This document shows, one piece after another, positions 39,576-48,974 of a stretch of 54,543 nt of DNA. Each line of letters opens with the position of its first letter. The stretch's first letter is position 1. Both the position numbers and the translations under genes were made by a program. Origin of the DNA: a bacterium. GTDB taxonomy: Bacteria > JAJRZV01. The notes under the pieces are model-generated. The model was not told the origin of the DNA. It saw only the letters and a list, made by a program, of their open reading frames with translations, and did not search any database. Location: NCBI GenBank assembly GCA_024275095.1, contig JAJRZV010000017.1, forward strand, positions 1-54,543, in the 5' to 3' direction.

Positions 39576-40376
39576 TTAATCCTCCAAAAAAGATAAAATT
39601 TTCTCCTCTACACCCAAATCCCCCCGAAGCATAAATGTTCCAAGGAGGTTCCGTGAAATTGTGTACATTTTTGCAGTTTCACCCAGGAAGGTCTGAAGTT
39701 TAAGCGCTGAAAAATAAAAATACGTATGGCCGGTGTCAGTAATAATGAGAAACTTCACACCTTGAGGCACTGTATAAGTTTTCAAAAGTGCCTGCACATC
39801 AAGCCTTTTAATGACCAGCGGAGGAGAAAGAAGCACCACCTTTGACACACCTCCGTAACGGACCGTTACCCACAGGGCAAGGGTGGCTCCCAGCTCTGCT
39901 CCTACCATGTAAGCCCGTGCCGTCTCCACGTTGCATTGTTTCTTCATTTCCTGAAGAGCACTTTTCACGTCAAAAACCATTTTTGCATATTGAGGTGTCC
40001 CAAAGCTTCTCCAATCAGGTGCGTTTTCTTCTTCCTCCGAGGGAGGCGGATGCCCGGGAAGATTGAAGGAGAGCACACAATAATTGCGGCTCTTCAAAAA
40101 TCGTGCAAAGGTCCGGTAATCATCCATATGACGACCAAGCATGTGGATAAGAAGCACTCCTCCTTTTACCTTTCCCTCCTCCGGAACGTCCAGCCTGCAC
40201 CGTAAAGGATACTCGAACACGGATGGGATGGAACAGTTTTCCTCTGACGCAGTCTCCTTTTCTGGGACTGTCTTCTTTTCCGCCTGTCCAAGCGCAATGC
40301 TCTGGACGAAGACAAAAATCGCACTCAATAATACACCAATAAATTTTGTGCCCGCGGGCACAATGCGTCCTCTCAT
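39576..40376 (-). CDS. exported alpha/beta-hydrolase-fold protein without nucleophilic Ser
   Basis: A 266-residue exported protein (signal FIGVLLSAIFVFVQSIALGQA). The fold signatures are present: GGVLLIHMLGRHMDDYRTFA (the HG-like oxyanion region reads HMLG), YCVLSFNLPGHPPP, then the nucleophile-elbow position AYMVGAELGATLAL. There the expected Gly-x-Ser-x-Gly reads G-A-E-L-G, so the nucleophile is Glu. A late acid/His region (KFLIITDTGHTYFYF) is retained. It may be catalytically dead, or use an unusual chemistry as in epoxide/haloalkane-type Asp nucleophiles; this cannot be settled here. It follows the zinc-finger gene by 46 bases. Confidence 0.78.
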   Translation of the reverse strand: MRGRIVPAGTKFIGVLLSAIFVFVQSIALGQAEKKTVPEKETASEENCSIPSVFEYPLRCRLDVPEEGKVKGGVLLIHMLGRHMDDYRTFARFLKSRNYCVLSFNLPGHPPPSEEEENAPDWRSFGTPQYAKMVFDVKSALQEMKKQCNVETARAYMVGAELGATLALWVTVRYGGVSKVVLLSPPLVIKRLDVQALLKTYTVPQGVKFLIITDTGHTYFYFSALKLQTFLGETAKMYTISRNLLGTFMLRGDLGVEEKILSFLED

Positions 40377-40422
40377 TTTTCAGGTTCCTGCCCTTCTGGT
40401 TCCCTGACGGTGGCGGTGTCCG

Positions 40423-40794
40423 CTACTCACCCTGAGGAAGAGAAATTTTTCCCTTCCTCCACTGCTGATAGTGTCTTGTGCAGAGCCCCTTTGCGTAATG
40501 CGGCCGATCGCAACCTTTGATTGTGCACTTCTCATGCTTGGGTTTGCGACCCGGGCGCTTGCCCTTCGCAGCACCGGTTTTCTTGCGGCCGACTTTTGCC
40601 TTGCGCCCGCTTCTGCCTGAAACCTTGCCGAGCTCTTTCCACACTCGATTAAGTTCTCTCGTAATAGACCTTTCCAGCTCCTTCTGCTGCTTGCGCAATT
40701 CCTTTACCAGTGCTTTCAGGGGCTCCTCCACCGCCGAGGCCATCAGGTCCCTGAAGGGATTAACACTTTTGCGACCTCTTTTCGCCATAGACAT
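40423..40794 (-). CDS. basic coiled-coil, AT-hook-like and zinc-finger protein
   Basis: The likely start is ATG 40794 (MSMAKRG) or 40788 (MAKRG), both without clear SD; the track start at 40836 adds an unlikely hydrophobic stretch. Residues about 15-65 form a charged coiled coil (LKALVKELRKQQKELERSI). Next comes a Lys/Arg/Gly/Ala-rich linker with KGKRPGRKPK, an AT-hook-like minor-groove motif. The C-terminus has KCTIKGCDRPHYAKGLCTRH (Cys-x4-Cys-x8-Cys-x2-His), a small zinc-finger type seen in phage and bacterial proteins. It looks like a nucleoid or nucleic-acid binding protein. Its function is unknown. Confidence 0.75.
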   Translation of the reverse strand: MSMAKRGRKSVNPFRDLMASAVEEPLKALVKELRKQQKELERSITRELNRVWKELGKVSGRSGRKAKVGRKKTGAAKGKRPGRKPKHEKCTIKGCDRPHYAKGLCTRHYQQWRKGKISLPQGE

Positions 40795-41117
40795 AAATCT
40801 AACATATAAAAATGTAAATTGAAAACAAAAAAACATGTTGAAATGATGTTTTTTATATTTTTTATTTCTTCAAAACACCTTGCATTCTATGTACTTCTTG
40901 ATCCATAAAGACATTATAGAAAGGACATCTCTACACCGAAACAGAAGAAAAAGTAAAAACATGATTAAACAGCAAGGCGTCTTTTTGAGCGGGAAATGGG
41001 ATTTTCTTCTTCATATCCAGTGCGTGTGATTTGCAAAATTTGTTTACCCTTGACCTTCCTTCTTCATGTTTACATAATGTGCGCGTGGGGATTTTAAAAG
41101 GGCATGTTAAAAAAAGA
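40795..41117. other. AT-rich divergent intergenic region
   Basis: A 323-base gap between the divergently transcribed zinc-finger gene and the big lipase gene. It is markedly AT-rich (poly-A and poly-T runs around 40815-40870). One good plus-strand promoter lies at 41050-41078 and is listed separately. I see no RNA gene, no clear SD-led small ORF and no strong hairpin. Confidence 0.6.
41050..41078 (+). promoter_or_regulatory. sigma70 promoter of the VolA-like lipase gene
   Basis: TTGACC (41050-41055), exactly 17 bases, then CATAAT (41073-41078): five of six in each box. It ends 39 bases before the ATG at 41118 and lies after the track start at 41031, which supports 41118 as the real start. 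Confidence 0.6.
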
Positions 41118-44100
41118 ATGAAAAAGAATGTAATTTCCTTTTCCGGAATTTTGCTTTTATTGCTGGTGCTATGCGGGTGCGGCGAAAGGCTGGAAGAAGC
41201 ACCTTATGCAAAAAATGCCATCCCCGCAGACGCGAGCAGCAAGGGCCCACGGGTCGTTTTTGATCCTGAGGCAACACCCGTACCCATCGTTCCGTTCCCC
41301 AGCGACATCATGACCCGCCAGGATCCCTCAAGCCCCACAGGAAAACGCCTGAACCTTCCACTCAACACTGTCACCGAGTTTGAACGAACGATCCGTGCCG
41401 CCATGAACGAGCTCGACGGGTTTGGAAATTTTACGCCTGTATCAGTCGCGTTTGATGGCCCGATAGATATTGAAAAATTCTACTATCTTATGAACGATGG
41501 CATCCCTGAAAACGATCCGGTTGTCGTGGTGAATATCAACGACCTTGCTCCCGATTACGGCTTCCCCGTCACATTTGATGTCGCCCTTGACGACAGGGTT
41601 TCCCTTTATCCTACAATGAGACCTCATAAAATCTTTTTCCCCTACGATCCCCTTGGTTCCTGGGACAATCTTCTTTTCCCCCGAAATAATACCTGCGTAA
41701 TCGGTGGGGAATCGCACTTCATCAATTTCTATTACGTGCAGGACCATATGCTTCGTCTCAAACCTCTGGTTCCATATGACGAGGGCTCGCGTTATGTGGT
41801 CATACTCCGCAAATCTCTCACCGGTGAAAATGGAGAACCCGTGCGACCTCCAAAAGGATTCAAATACGCACATGACCTCGGACATACTGAAGACATCCGT
41901 ACTGCTCTCAATGTATTGAAAGACCGCGCTGGTATTGACGTGTCTCCAGATGATGTGGCTTTTGCCTGGACGTTCACCACACAGACGGTTGTGGATGAAC
42001 TGGTCGCTTTAAGAGAAGGCCTTTACGGCAAAGGCGAGCACGCCTATCTCGCGCGTGAATACCCCGAAGACCTGGTCACAATGCACGACATCGGATTCGA
42101 CTGCGACGACGACAACCCCTATACCTTTTCTGCCACTTATTTAACCAATATGATTCTCGGAATCGTCAACTATTTGTTAAAAGAAGGACTTGTCGAGCTT
42201 CAGGGAAGCATCCGTGACCAGCTTATGATGGATAGCGTGGACTATTTCGCCTTCGGTCACTACACCTCTCCGGACCTCATCAGCAACGAAAGAAAAATTT
42301 TTACACGAAAAAGCGATGGTACATACGTGCATCAACCCGGAGAGGTCCCCTTCATGGTCGCCGTACCCAAACCATCCAAAGCCAACCACTACGCTCAACC
42401 ACCTTATCCTGTAATTATTTTTGGCCACGGGAACGGCGGTTCTCGGCTGCATGCACTGGTTTACGCCAATATTTTCGCCCGCTGGGGGTATGCCACCATC
42501 ACCATAGATGCTGCTGGCCACGGTCCCGACATTGCCCTTGCGTATCTGGGAGGGCCTCCTGAAGTACTCAAAAAAATGGTCGAAAAGGAGCTGGGGGTGC
42601 CTGTATCCCTGGTGCAGATGTTGCTCACTGTCGCTGCTGAAAATCTCTGTTACTCAATTCCAGATGACCTGAAGGATCCTGACAGGTTCGACGATTTCAT
42701 GAATTACATTACGAGCCGGGGGATCCTGCGGGAACTCACGCGTGTAGGAAGGGCTGTGGACGTTAACGGAGACGGAGTGCCCGACTCAGGAGAGACGTTT
42801 TTCACCGCCGATGTAATAAAAACACGCGACATCATGCGTCAGACTGTACTGGATGAAATGAATCTGGTACGCATCCTCAAACACAGGGGACTGGACACCA
42901 ACATGGATTCAGTAATAGATGTGGGGGGACCAGGTACCGAAGTCTACTACACAGGTCAGTCCATGGGAGGAATTCTCGGGGCCATATTTGCAGGCGTGGA
43001 AAAGGATATACACCGATTCGTGCTCAACGTACCCGGTGGAGGACTGATCGACATCATGGTGAGGACATCGCTCACATCTGTTGCACAGCGTATTTTCAAT
43101 GAACTATTGGGACCTGTCTTTGTTGGAGGACCGGTAAATGTGGATGGAACGGTCAGGTATCCGGTCACCATCAACAACGCAAGCCGCTCCACACCGGAGG
43201 TGCTGGAGAATTCTGCAGGAGAGCTGGAAATCGAGCCCGGTGATGTAATCATTGCAAAAAACCTGGACAATGGAGAAGTTTCTTCCACGGTGGTGAATAA
43301 AGACGGCACCTTTAACGTAAGCGTCCCTGCAGACGGAGGAGACCGCATTGTTCTGTACGCAGAGTCCCGGCCCGAAGGGGCCCTGCTCATCCACCTGGAC
43401 GAACGTACAAAGGGTCTGGCTATCAAACGAAACACCTACGACATGATCCGCTTTACCGATACCGCCTCCACGGCCATTGACCGCGCTGAACCCGTCAATT
43501 ACGCTGTGCATTACAACAACTCCGCTGTGTGGCGCATTAACAGGGTGCTCCCGGGTTACCAGCCACGCGATGTGCTCATTCAAATTGCTCTGGGTGATAC
43601 CACCGTGCCCATGGCCACGGGTATCGCTCTTGCCCGGGCAGCAGGATTGCTCACCAGAAAGCGCATGCAAATGCTCGTAGAAAAGGGCATTGTTTTTGGC
43701 CTTCTTGATCGTTATGAAAACGTCGATTTTCTCCCGGGCCTGCCTCCCTTCGATCCCGTTGCAAACTCAGGCGTGAGGTTCCACATGGGCGGAGAATATA
43801 AAGGACCACACGAATATTATGCTTATCCCACATACGATGAGGATACGGGAAGCGACGGGTTGTTCAACGAACAGGAACCCAACTATTCAACAGACAATCC
43901 GGACCCCGATGGAGACGACTTCTGTCCCGATTCCAACCCCGGAGGCACTGAACGAAATGGTGTCCTCGATCCTGGAGAAGATAAAAACGGGAACGGCATT
44001 CTCGAAGTAAATTATGCCCTTCTGGCACAGAACCAGTCCGGCTACTTTTTTACGTACGGAAAAATTCTCGACGGCATCGACGACATTCACGGAGGAGTCG

Positions 44101-44153
44101 ACCCCGCCGAACTCCACATTCTCACACCGCCTTACTGTGTTGTAGAGCCCTGA
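41118..44153 (+). CDS. large surface lipoprotein lipase (VolA-like, Lipase_bact_N family)
   Basis: A 1011-residue lipoprotein (signal IKE MKKNVISFSGILLLLL, lipobox VLCGC). The N-terminal part (VVFDPEATPVPIVPFPSDIM, TGKRLNLPLN, VSVAFDGPID) matches the 'bacterial virulence factor lipase N-terminal' family, known from the Vibrio lysophospholipase VolA. An alpha/beta-hydrolase domain follows: PVIIFGHGNGGSRLHAL, ITIDAAGHGPD and nucleophile Ser in YYTGQSMGGILGAIFAG. Three Asp-rich calcium-binding-like stretches (DVNGDGVPDSGE, DTNMDSVIDV, NGVLDPGEDKNGNGILEVN) resemble dockerin/thrombospondin-3 loops and may stabilise it. The 3' end overlaps the convergent glnD by 22 bp. Confidence 0.88.
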   Translation: MKKNVISFSGILLLLLVLCGCGERLEEAPYAKNAIPADASSKGPRVVFDPEATPVPIVPFPSDIMTRQDPSSPTGKRLNLPLNTVTEFERTIRAAMNELDGFGNFTPVSVAFDGPIDIEKFYYLMNDGIPENDPVVVVNINDLAPDYGFPVTFDVALDDRVSLYPTMRPHKIFFPYDPLGSWDNLLFPRNNTCVIGGESHFINFYYVQDHMLRLKPLVPYDEGSRYVVILRKSLTGENGEPVRPPKGFKYAHDLGHTEDIRTALNVLKDRAGIDVSPDDVAFAWTFTTQTVVDELVALREGLYGKGEHAYLAREYPEDLVTMHDIGFDCDDDNPYTFSATYLTNMILGIVNYLLKEGLVELQGSIRDQLMMDSVDYFAFGHYTSPDLISNERKIFTRKSDGTYVHQPGEVPFMVAVPKPSKANHYAQPPYPVIIFGHGNGGSRLHALVYANIFARWGYATITIDAAGHGPDIALAYLGGPPEVLKKMVEKELGVPVSLVQMLLTVAAENLCYSIPDDLKDPDRFDDFMNYITSRGILRELTRVGRAVDVNGDGVPDSGETFFTADVIKTRDIMRQTVLDEMNLVRILKHRGLDTNMDSVIDVGGPGTEVYYTGQSMGGILGAIFAGVEKDIHRFVLNVPGGGLIDIMVRTSLTSVAQRIFNELLGPVFVGGPVNVDGTVRYPVTINNASRSTPEVLENSAGELEIEPGDVIIAKNLDNGEVSSTVVNKDGTFNVSVPADGGDRIVLYAESRPEGALLIHLDERTKGLAIKRNTYDMIRFTDTASTAIDRAEPVNYAVHYNNSAVWRINRVLPGYQPRDVLIQIALGDTTVPMATGIALARAAGLLTRKRMQMLVEKGIVFGLLDRYENVDFLPGLPPFDPVANSGVRFHMGGEYKGPHEYYAYPTYDEDTGSDGLFNEQEPNYSTDNPDPDGDDFCPDSNPGGTERNGVLDPGEDKNGNGILEVNYALLAQNQSGYFFTYGKILDGIDDIHGGVDPAELHILTPPYCVVEP

Positions 44154-46648
44154 CCTTCCAGTGCCTCCTCTACGGTTTCTTCTATAAACTTCGCTACCTT
44201 ACGTGCCTCGCTATCACTCAGTTTGCTCCCTCCTGTATGAGTGATATAAAAGCCGTCTCGAGCCTGTTGTGCACGGGTGGTAACACGTGCCGCATGAATA
44301 TCACAGCCGCATTCTTTAACGGCCCACGTGAGCAAGTAAAGCAATCCGCGTACATCAGGAGCAATGACTTCAAGCACGGTATAGTCATCTGAAACTTCAT
44401 TGTCCACAATCACTTTCACCCGCGGCAACCATAACCCCCAGTGGTCTAACCTTCCTATACGTACACTCATTCTGTCTGCAAGATTTAATTTCCCTTTTTC
44501 CGCGTCTTCCAGGTAGTGCATAAAAAGAGCAGTGTCTGCACCAACGGTTTCTCTGTCCGAACTGGTAGAGAACACGACAAAATCATCTATTGCAATCCCT
44601 GACGCATGACTTTCAATTCGTGCGCTGACAATATTGAGTCCGGCCAGTGTCATGCACCCACAAAGAATCGCCAGCAGGCCCGGCCTGTCATTGGTAACCA
44701 CAGAAAGGTGAACATCACCTCGCTTTCTTACTTCTACAGCCACCTGGGTCTTTTTCTCTTTGATAAAGCGCGCGAAAAGAGAAAGATGGCTCCTTATGTC
44801 ATCAACATCATGCGTAAAAAAATATCTGGACGGAAGCCCGGAACTGAAAGTGCGCAGAAGCCTGCTTTCCTCCGGATCCTCTGCCTCCAGCACCTGTTGA
44901 AGATGCTGGAGACGTTCGCGCGCTTTCCTCTCCATGTAACCGGTGGTAATTTCGCCGAGCTCAAGCGCTTCTGCTGCTCGAAAATAAAGGTCGTTGAGCA
45001 GTGACCCTTTCCAGTAAGTCCATCCTTCCGGACCCAGCGCGCTCATGTCAGCCAGTGTGAGAAGAAGCAGGGTTTTTAAACGAGGAGTCTCACCGACCAT
45101 TTCAGCGAATGTCCGAAGGGTCGAAATGTCTCCCGGATCTCTGGTCTGAGAAAATCGGGTCATCATCGTATGGTTCTGAACCAGAAAACACACGTGGTCT
45201 ATTACAGAGGATGGGAATCCCAGCCTTTTCAATATTCCTCTCGCAATTCTGGCTCCGCGAATCTCATGTTCGCCACCATGACCCTTTCCAATGTCATGTA
45301 ACAGTACGCCCAAGTACAGGGCCAGTATGTCCTCGTGATTCAATTCAACACACGCATCTTCAACCGCGGGAATCAACACCGCACTCTGCCGGTTAAAAAT
45401 GGCATCAAGTGAATTTACAGCAGTTAATGTATGAGCACCAACACTGTAGTGATGGTAAAAATCAAACTGATACATGTACTGAAGTCCTGCCAGGGGTGGA
45501 AAGAACTTCCCAAGCAGCCCGGTGGCATGAAGGGCTCGTACCACCTCTCCAACCCTACCCCGGTGGGAAAAAATCCGGGCAAGCGTGCTTGTTGAAAGGG
45601 TGTTTTCCTTCCCGTTTTCGTCCTTAGCTTCCATGCCATGATAATCCCAGCATCCGGCAACGAAACGTCTGCCCGCCATCTGGTATTTTACCAGCTCATC
45701 AAGTTGCTCCGTTGCTTCAGCGGGGAGGGAAAGGCAGGGCGCATCTTTTCCATAAATTTGAGAGGCAAGAACGCCAAAAACCTTCGTGGAAAGACGGAAC
45801 AATTTTTCTGCACACATGTAATAATTGCGCATCAACTTCCTGACAGCAACTTCTGCATCCAGTGCAGAATAAAAATGCATGGCCAGGCCCCGTTGAATAT
45901 CTGGATGGAACACATCCTCTTTTCGCCGCGACAACGCGTGCATCAGATTCCTGTAGCGCAAGAGTTGTCTGTATGCCTTTGTGGCCTGTCGCCACTCCGG
46001 CACACTCACAAATGGCAATACAACTTTCTTCTTGCTTTCAGGTTGCATGAGAAAAAGCAACCATTTCAATTCGTGAAAATCTCGAAGCCCTCCAGCTGAA
46101 AATTTAATGTGAGGTTTGAGGAGGTATGGTTGAGGACCGTACTTTTCATAACGATGACGTTTTATCTCGAGCAAAAGGAATAGAAAGTCAGGATACCGGC
46201 AACCGCCCCACGTGTTCCATAACGCCCTTTTCAGTTCGCAGTAGAGCCCGCGGTCCCCGGCGACAAATCGACCATCCAGAAACGCAGTGAGAGATGTGTG
46301 GTCTTTCTGGCTGAGCTGAGCAGCATCCTCAACAGTAAGAACCACATGGCCCACATCCAGGCCAGCATCCCAGAGGGGATAAAGAATATCTTCAGGCTTC
46401 GCGTGCTCTCCCTCTACAAGCACAGCACAATCCACATCAGAAAAAGGAGCTGGTTCTCTTCTTGCGTAACTCCCTCTTGCAACAATGGCCAGTCCCTTTT
46501 TATTCCCAGGTACAAGTGTACGGAAAAAACTGTCCAGAACGTGTACGTACTCACGTGTTGCGTGCAGTGTGCCGCCTTCTTCAACAATACGCGTAATAAA
46601 TTTGTCCCTGGCCGAGCTTATCCGTTTTTTCCACTCCGTACCGGACAT
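44132..46648 (-). CDS. glnD: [protein-PII] uridylyltransferase / uridylyl-removing enzyme
   Basis: GlnD senses glutamine and adds or removes UMP on PII proteins. The start is the ATG at 46648 (SD TGAGGAA), giving 838 residues; the track start at 46726 runs into the amidase gene. Domains in order: nucleotidyltransferase (about 60-250) with VARGSYARREPAPFSDVDCAV (GS...DxD); HD hydrolase (about 440-560) with LLHDIGKGHGGEHEIRGARIA; two ACT domains at the end (LSVVTNDRPGLLAILCGCMTL and LEVIAPDVRGLLYLLTWAV). No PII or glutamine synthetase gene is in the window. It lies 4 bases after the amidase gene. Confidence 0.96.
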   Translation of the reverse strand: MSGTEWKKRISSARDKFITRIVEEGGTLHATREYVHVLDSFFRTLVPGNKKGLAIVARGSYARREPAPFSDVDCAVLVEGEHAKPEDILYPLWDAGLDVGHVVLTVEDAAQLSQKDHTSLTAFLDGRFVAGDRGLYCELKRALWNTWGGCRYPDFLFLLLEIKRHRYEKYGPQPYLLKPHIKFSAGGLRDFHELKWLLFLMQPESKKKVVLPFVSVPEWRQATKAYRQLLRYRNLMHALSRRKEDVFHPDIQRGLAMHFYSALDAEVAVRKLMRNYYMCAEKLFRLSTKVFGVLASQIYGKDAPCLSLPAEATEQLDELVKYQMAGRRFVAGCWDYHGMEAKDENGKENTLSTSTLARIFSHRGRVGEVVRALHATGLLGKFFPPLAGLQYMYQFDFYHHYSVGAHTLTAVNSLDAIFNRQSAVLIPAVEDACVELNHEDILALYLGVLLHDIGKGHGGEHEIRGARIARGILKRLGFPSSVIDHVCFLVQNHTMMTRFSQTRDPGDISTLRTFAEMVGETPRLKTLLLLTLADMSALGPEGWTYWKGSLLNDLYFRAAEALELGEITTGYMERKARERLQHLQQVLEAEDPEESRLLRTFSSGLPSRYFFTHDVDDIRSHLSLFARFIKEKKTQVAVEVRKRGDVHLSVVTNDRPGLLAILCGCMTLAGLNIVSARIESHASGIAIDDFVVFSTSSDRETVGADTALFMHYLEDAEKGKLNLADRMSVRIGRLDHWGLWLPRVKVIVDNEVSDDYTVLEVIAPDVRGLLYLLTWAVKECGCDIHAARVTTRAQQARDGFYITHTGGSKLSDSEARKVAKFIEETVEEALEGQGSTTQ

Positions 46649-46652
46649 TTCC

Positions 46653-48293
46653 TCAGATGGAAATGCGTCCTCGCTCGCGCAGATAGCGAATAATTCCTTC
46701 GGCAATCCCCTGGGCGAGGGCGTCAATGTATTGCCGATTGTTGAGCAACTTTTCTTCTCGAGGGTTGCTGATAAAGGAGGTTTCTATGAGCACGCTGGGC
46801 ATCACAGCATTTTTAAGCACGTAAAAGGGACCCGGCTTCGCTCCCAGATCACGAGTGCGATTAAGCTGTCTCACCTTCCTCAACGTGGAGCGATGTAAAT
46901 ATTCTGCAAGCACCCTGGAAAAGCGGGACTTGTAACGCGCCACCATATCAAACAGTATGTACTGGAGGTCGGACATTTCCCGGATACTGCGCACATTATT
47001 TTCACTGGCCGCCAGGCGCAAAACATCTCTATCAGACGTTTTTTCAAAATAATAGGCCTCCACACCCCGAACGCGTCTATTACGCGATGCATTTGCGTGA
47101 ATGGAAATAAACACATCAGCACCTGCACTGTTGGCAATAGCTGTTCTCTCCTCCAGGGAAACGTACACATCCCTGCTGCGTGTGAGTACAACACTGATGC
47201 CCCTGGCTTCCAATTTCTTTTTAACCAGCAATGCAAGTTTCAGCGTTACATCCTTTTCCTTGGTGCCATACCTCCCAATAGCACCAGGGTCATGGCCGCC
47301 GTGCCCGGGATCAATGACAACCACGGCGTCAAGTTTTTCCGAGTCCATCTTTTTCTGCGGTTTTTTTGGAACTTCTTTCCGCCGGGAGGGTACTGACGAA
47401 GGCTTCCTCTTCTTGCCCAGGCCCTCGATCAAAGCTGCGAGTTCATCTCCCGCTGTGTATTCAGTACCTGCAAAAATATCCACGACAATGCGAAAGGGGC
47501 TTTCAAAGTGAAACACCCTGTAGCGCGATGGAGTACTTGAAAGGTCCAGAACAACCCGGACACGCGAGCGGGCAAACTGGGCCATTCGAATACGCTTGAG
47601 ATATCCTTTCTCAACGGTTACACAATGTTGGGCCTTGCCTTTTACCTCGGCTGGTTCCAGATCCACGTAAATGCGTTCCGTTGCATCTCTTCCACCCGGC
47701 AGGCGGTTGTACTGGTAAACAACACGGTCTCCTGTTTCTATTACCACCCGTGTATAACGAGGATACGACCAGTACCTGATGTTCAAAGGAGAAACGCTGA
47801 CAGTGTGAACTTTTGCCTTCAGGTGTTCAAGCCAGTAACGTGCGCCTCTTACCTGGTCGCCGCGGGGATACAGTTCCACAATACGACGATAATAAAAAAG
47901 TGCCTTCTCCAGATTTCGGGTTCTGGCACGGTACGTATCCGCAAGCATAAAAAGTGCATCATCTGCATAACGACTGCTGGAGTAAAGCTTCCACAGCCGA
48001 TTGAGGTATTTGCGAGCGTTATCAAGGTCTTTCTCGAATCCGAAGCGGTCATACGCGTCAAGGTAGATGGTTCCTGCCATATAAAGGGCGTCATCAGCGC
48101 GATAGGATTGAGGTGCCACATCCTGCACGTGTGCAAACTCACATGCAAGATCAACAAGTTGATTATGGGATACTTTTCGTGCGGCCTTGATTTTGTAATA
48201 ATTTTTTCGAGCCTGTGCGTACAGTTTCTCCCCAGCGTCAGGGTGCGCCTGAATCACGCAGATAATAAGTAACAGAAGCCTTACCACTCGCAC
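46653..48293 (-). CDS. N-acetylmuramoyl-L-alanine amidase with TPR and AMIN domains
   Basis: A 546-residue exported murein amidase. Signal peptide (VVRLLLLIICVIQA), tetratricopeptide/YbgF-like repeats (about 25-155: RADDALYMAGTIYLDAYDRF, RYADDALFMLADTYRARTRNLEKALFYYR), an AMIN domain (about 165-275, TRVVIETGDRVVYQYNRL) for septal or cell-wall targeting, and Amidase_3 (about 325-540) with Zn ligands in VIDPGHGGHDPGA, SLEERTAIA, FISIHANAS and the catalytic Glu in VLIETSFISNPREE. It cuts the amide between MurNAc and the stem peptide during division. GTG start; its upstream neighbour overlaps by 13 bp. Confidence 0.94.
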   Translation of the reverse strand: MRVVRLLLLIICVIQAHPDAGEKLYAQARKNYYKIKAARKVSHNQLVDLACEFAHVQDVAPQSYRADDALYMAGTIYLDAYDRFGFEKDLDNARKYLNRLWKLYSSSRYADDALFMLADTYRARTRNLEKALFYYRRIVELYPRGDQVRGARYWLEHLKAKVHTVSVSPLNIRYWSYPRYTRVVIETGDRVVYQYNRLPGGRDATERIYVDLEPAEVKGKAQHCVTVEKGYLKRIRMAQFARSRVRVVLDLSSTPSRYRVFHFESPFRIVVDIFAGTEYTAGDELAALIEGLGKKRKPSSVPSRRKEVPKKPQKKMDSEKLDAVVVIDPGHGGHDPGAIGRYGTKEKDVTLKLALLVKKKLEARGISVVLTRSRDVYVSLEERTAIANSAGADVFISIHANASRNRRVRGVEAYYFEKTSDRDVLRLAASENNVRSIREMSDLQYILFDMVARYKSRFSRVLAEYLHRSTLRKVRQLNRTRDLGAKPGPFYVLKNAVMPSVLIETSFISNPREEKLLNNRQYIDALAQGIAEGIIRYLRERGRISI

Positions 48294-48928
48294 ATCCTGG
48301 ACAGGCGCTCCGGAGAGAGCACCCGAAACCCTTCGGCCGAAAGTTCAAGAATTCCCTCGCTTTCCAGGTATCCCGCTGCCAGCGCCGTTTCTACCTCCGT
48401 CATGGCGAGAAAACCCGCCAGGGCCTGAAGCATGGTATCCACATACACGTGCCCTTTGATTTCCTTCTCAGGATTCAAGTCCGAAAGCAACCAGAAAAAT
48501 CGAGCCATTCTTTTTACAGGATCCTGAACCAAATATGCCGACGGATTGATTTTCACTGTACCCTTCTTCAACAGGGCCTTCACTGGAAACTCCAGAGGTT
48601 CTTCTTCTTTCACCTTCTCCCGGACCATATTCCACGTGACCAGGCATATCTCAGTGGGAGAATCTGCCTTTACAAGTGTATGAGATCGCGCGTGCACAGC
48701 TTCATCCACAGCTCCCACAATGTCTCCCGGGAGAAGTGTCCCAAGAAGAAGTCGCTGGGACCCTGTCTCTTTGATATAAGCGAGCTGACCACTCACCACG
48801 CAAATGCCTCTTCCACTGTGAAGCCGAGACACCTCTATTTCCCGTCCTTCTTCCAGAGTTCGACGCGGCGTGTCAAACACAAAGTTGCGACCTGTAAAAC
48901 TCCAGCAACGCCTGTGCTTTATCCCCAT
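48281..48928 (-). CDS. CRP/FNR-like cyclic-nucleotide-binding-fold protein
   Basis: A 215-residue protein. The N-terminal half is a cupin-like effector domain of the CRP family (SRLHSGRGICVVSGQLAYIK, LLLGTLLPGDIVGAVDE), though the cNMP-binding Arg/Glu signature is not obvious. A connecting helix and a C-terminal alpha part follow (VYVDTMLQALAGFLAMTEVETALAAGYLESEGILEL) that could be a winged helix. It has the wing-like EGFRVL but no classic CRP recognition helix. It may be a degenerate or redox/ligand-binding regulator. It sits between rmuC and the amidase gene. Confidence 0.72.
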   Translation of the reverse strand: MGIKHRRCWSFTGRNFVFDTPRRTLEEGREIEVSRLHSGRGICVVSGQLAYIKETGSQRLLLGTLLPGDIVGAVDEAVHARSHTLVKADSPTEICLVTWNMVREKVKEEEPLEFPVKALLKKGTVKINPSAYLVQDPVKRMARFFWLLSDLNPEKEIKGHVYVDTMLQALAGFLAMTEVETALAAGYLESEGILELSAEGFRVLSPERLSRMCEW

Positions 48929-48974
48929 GTTTCAAGAATACCTGTTCCAGATTCGGCTCGCAAGAGAACGTGGT

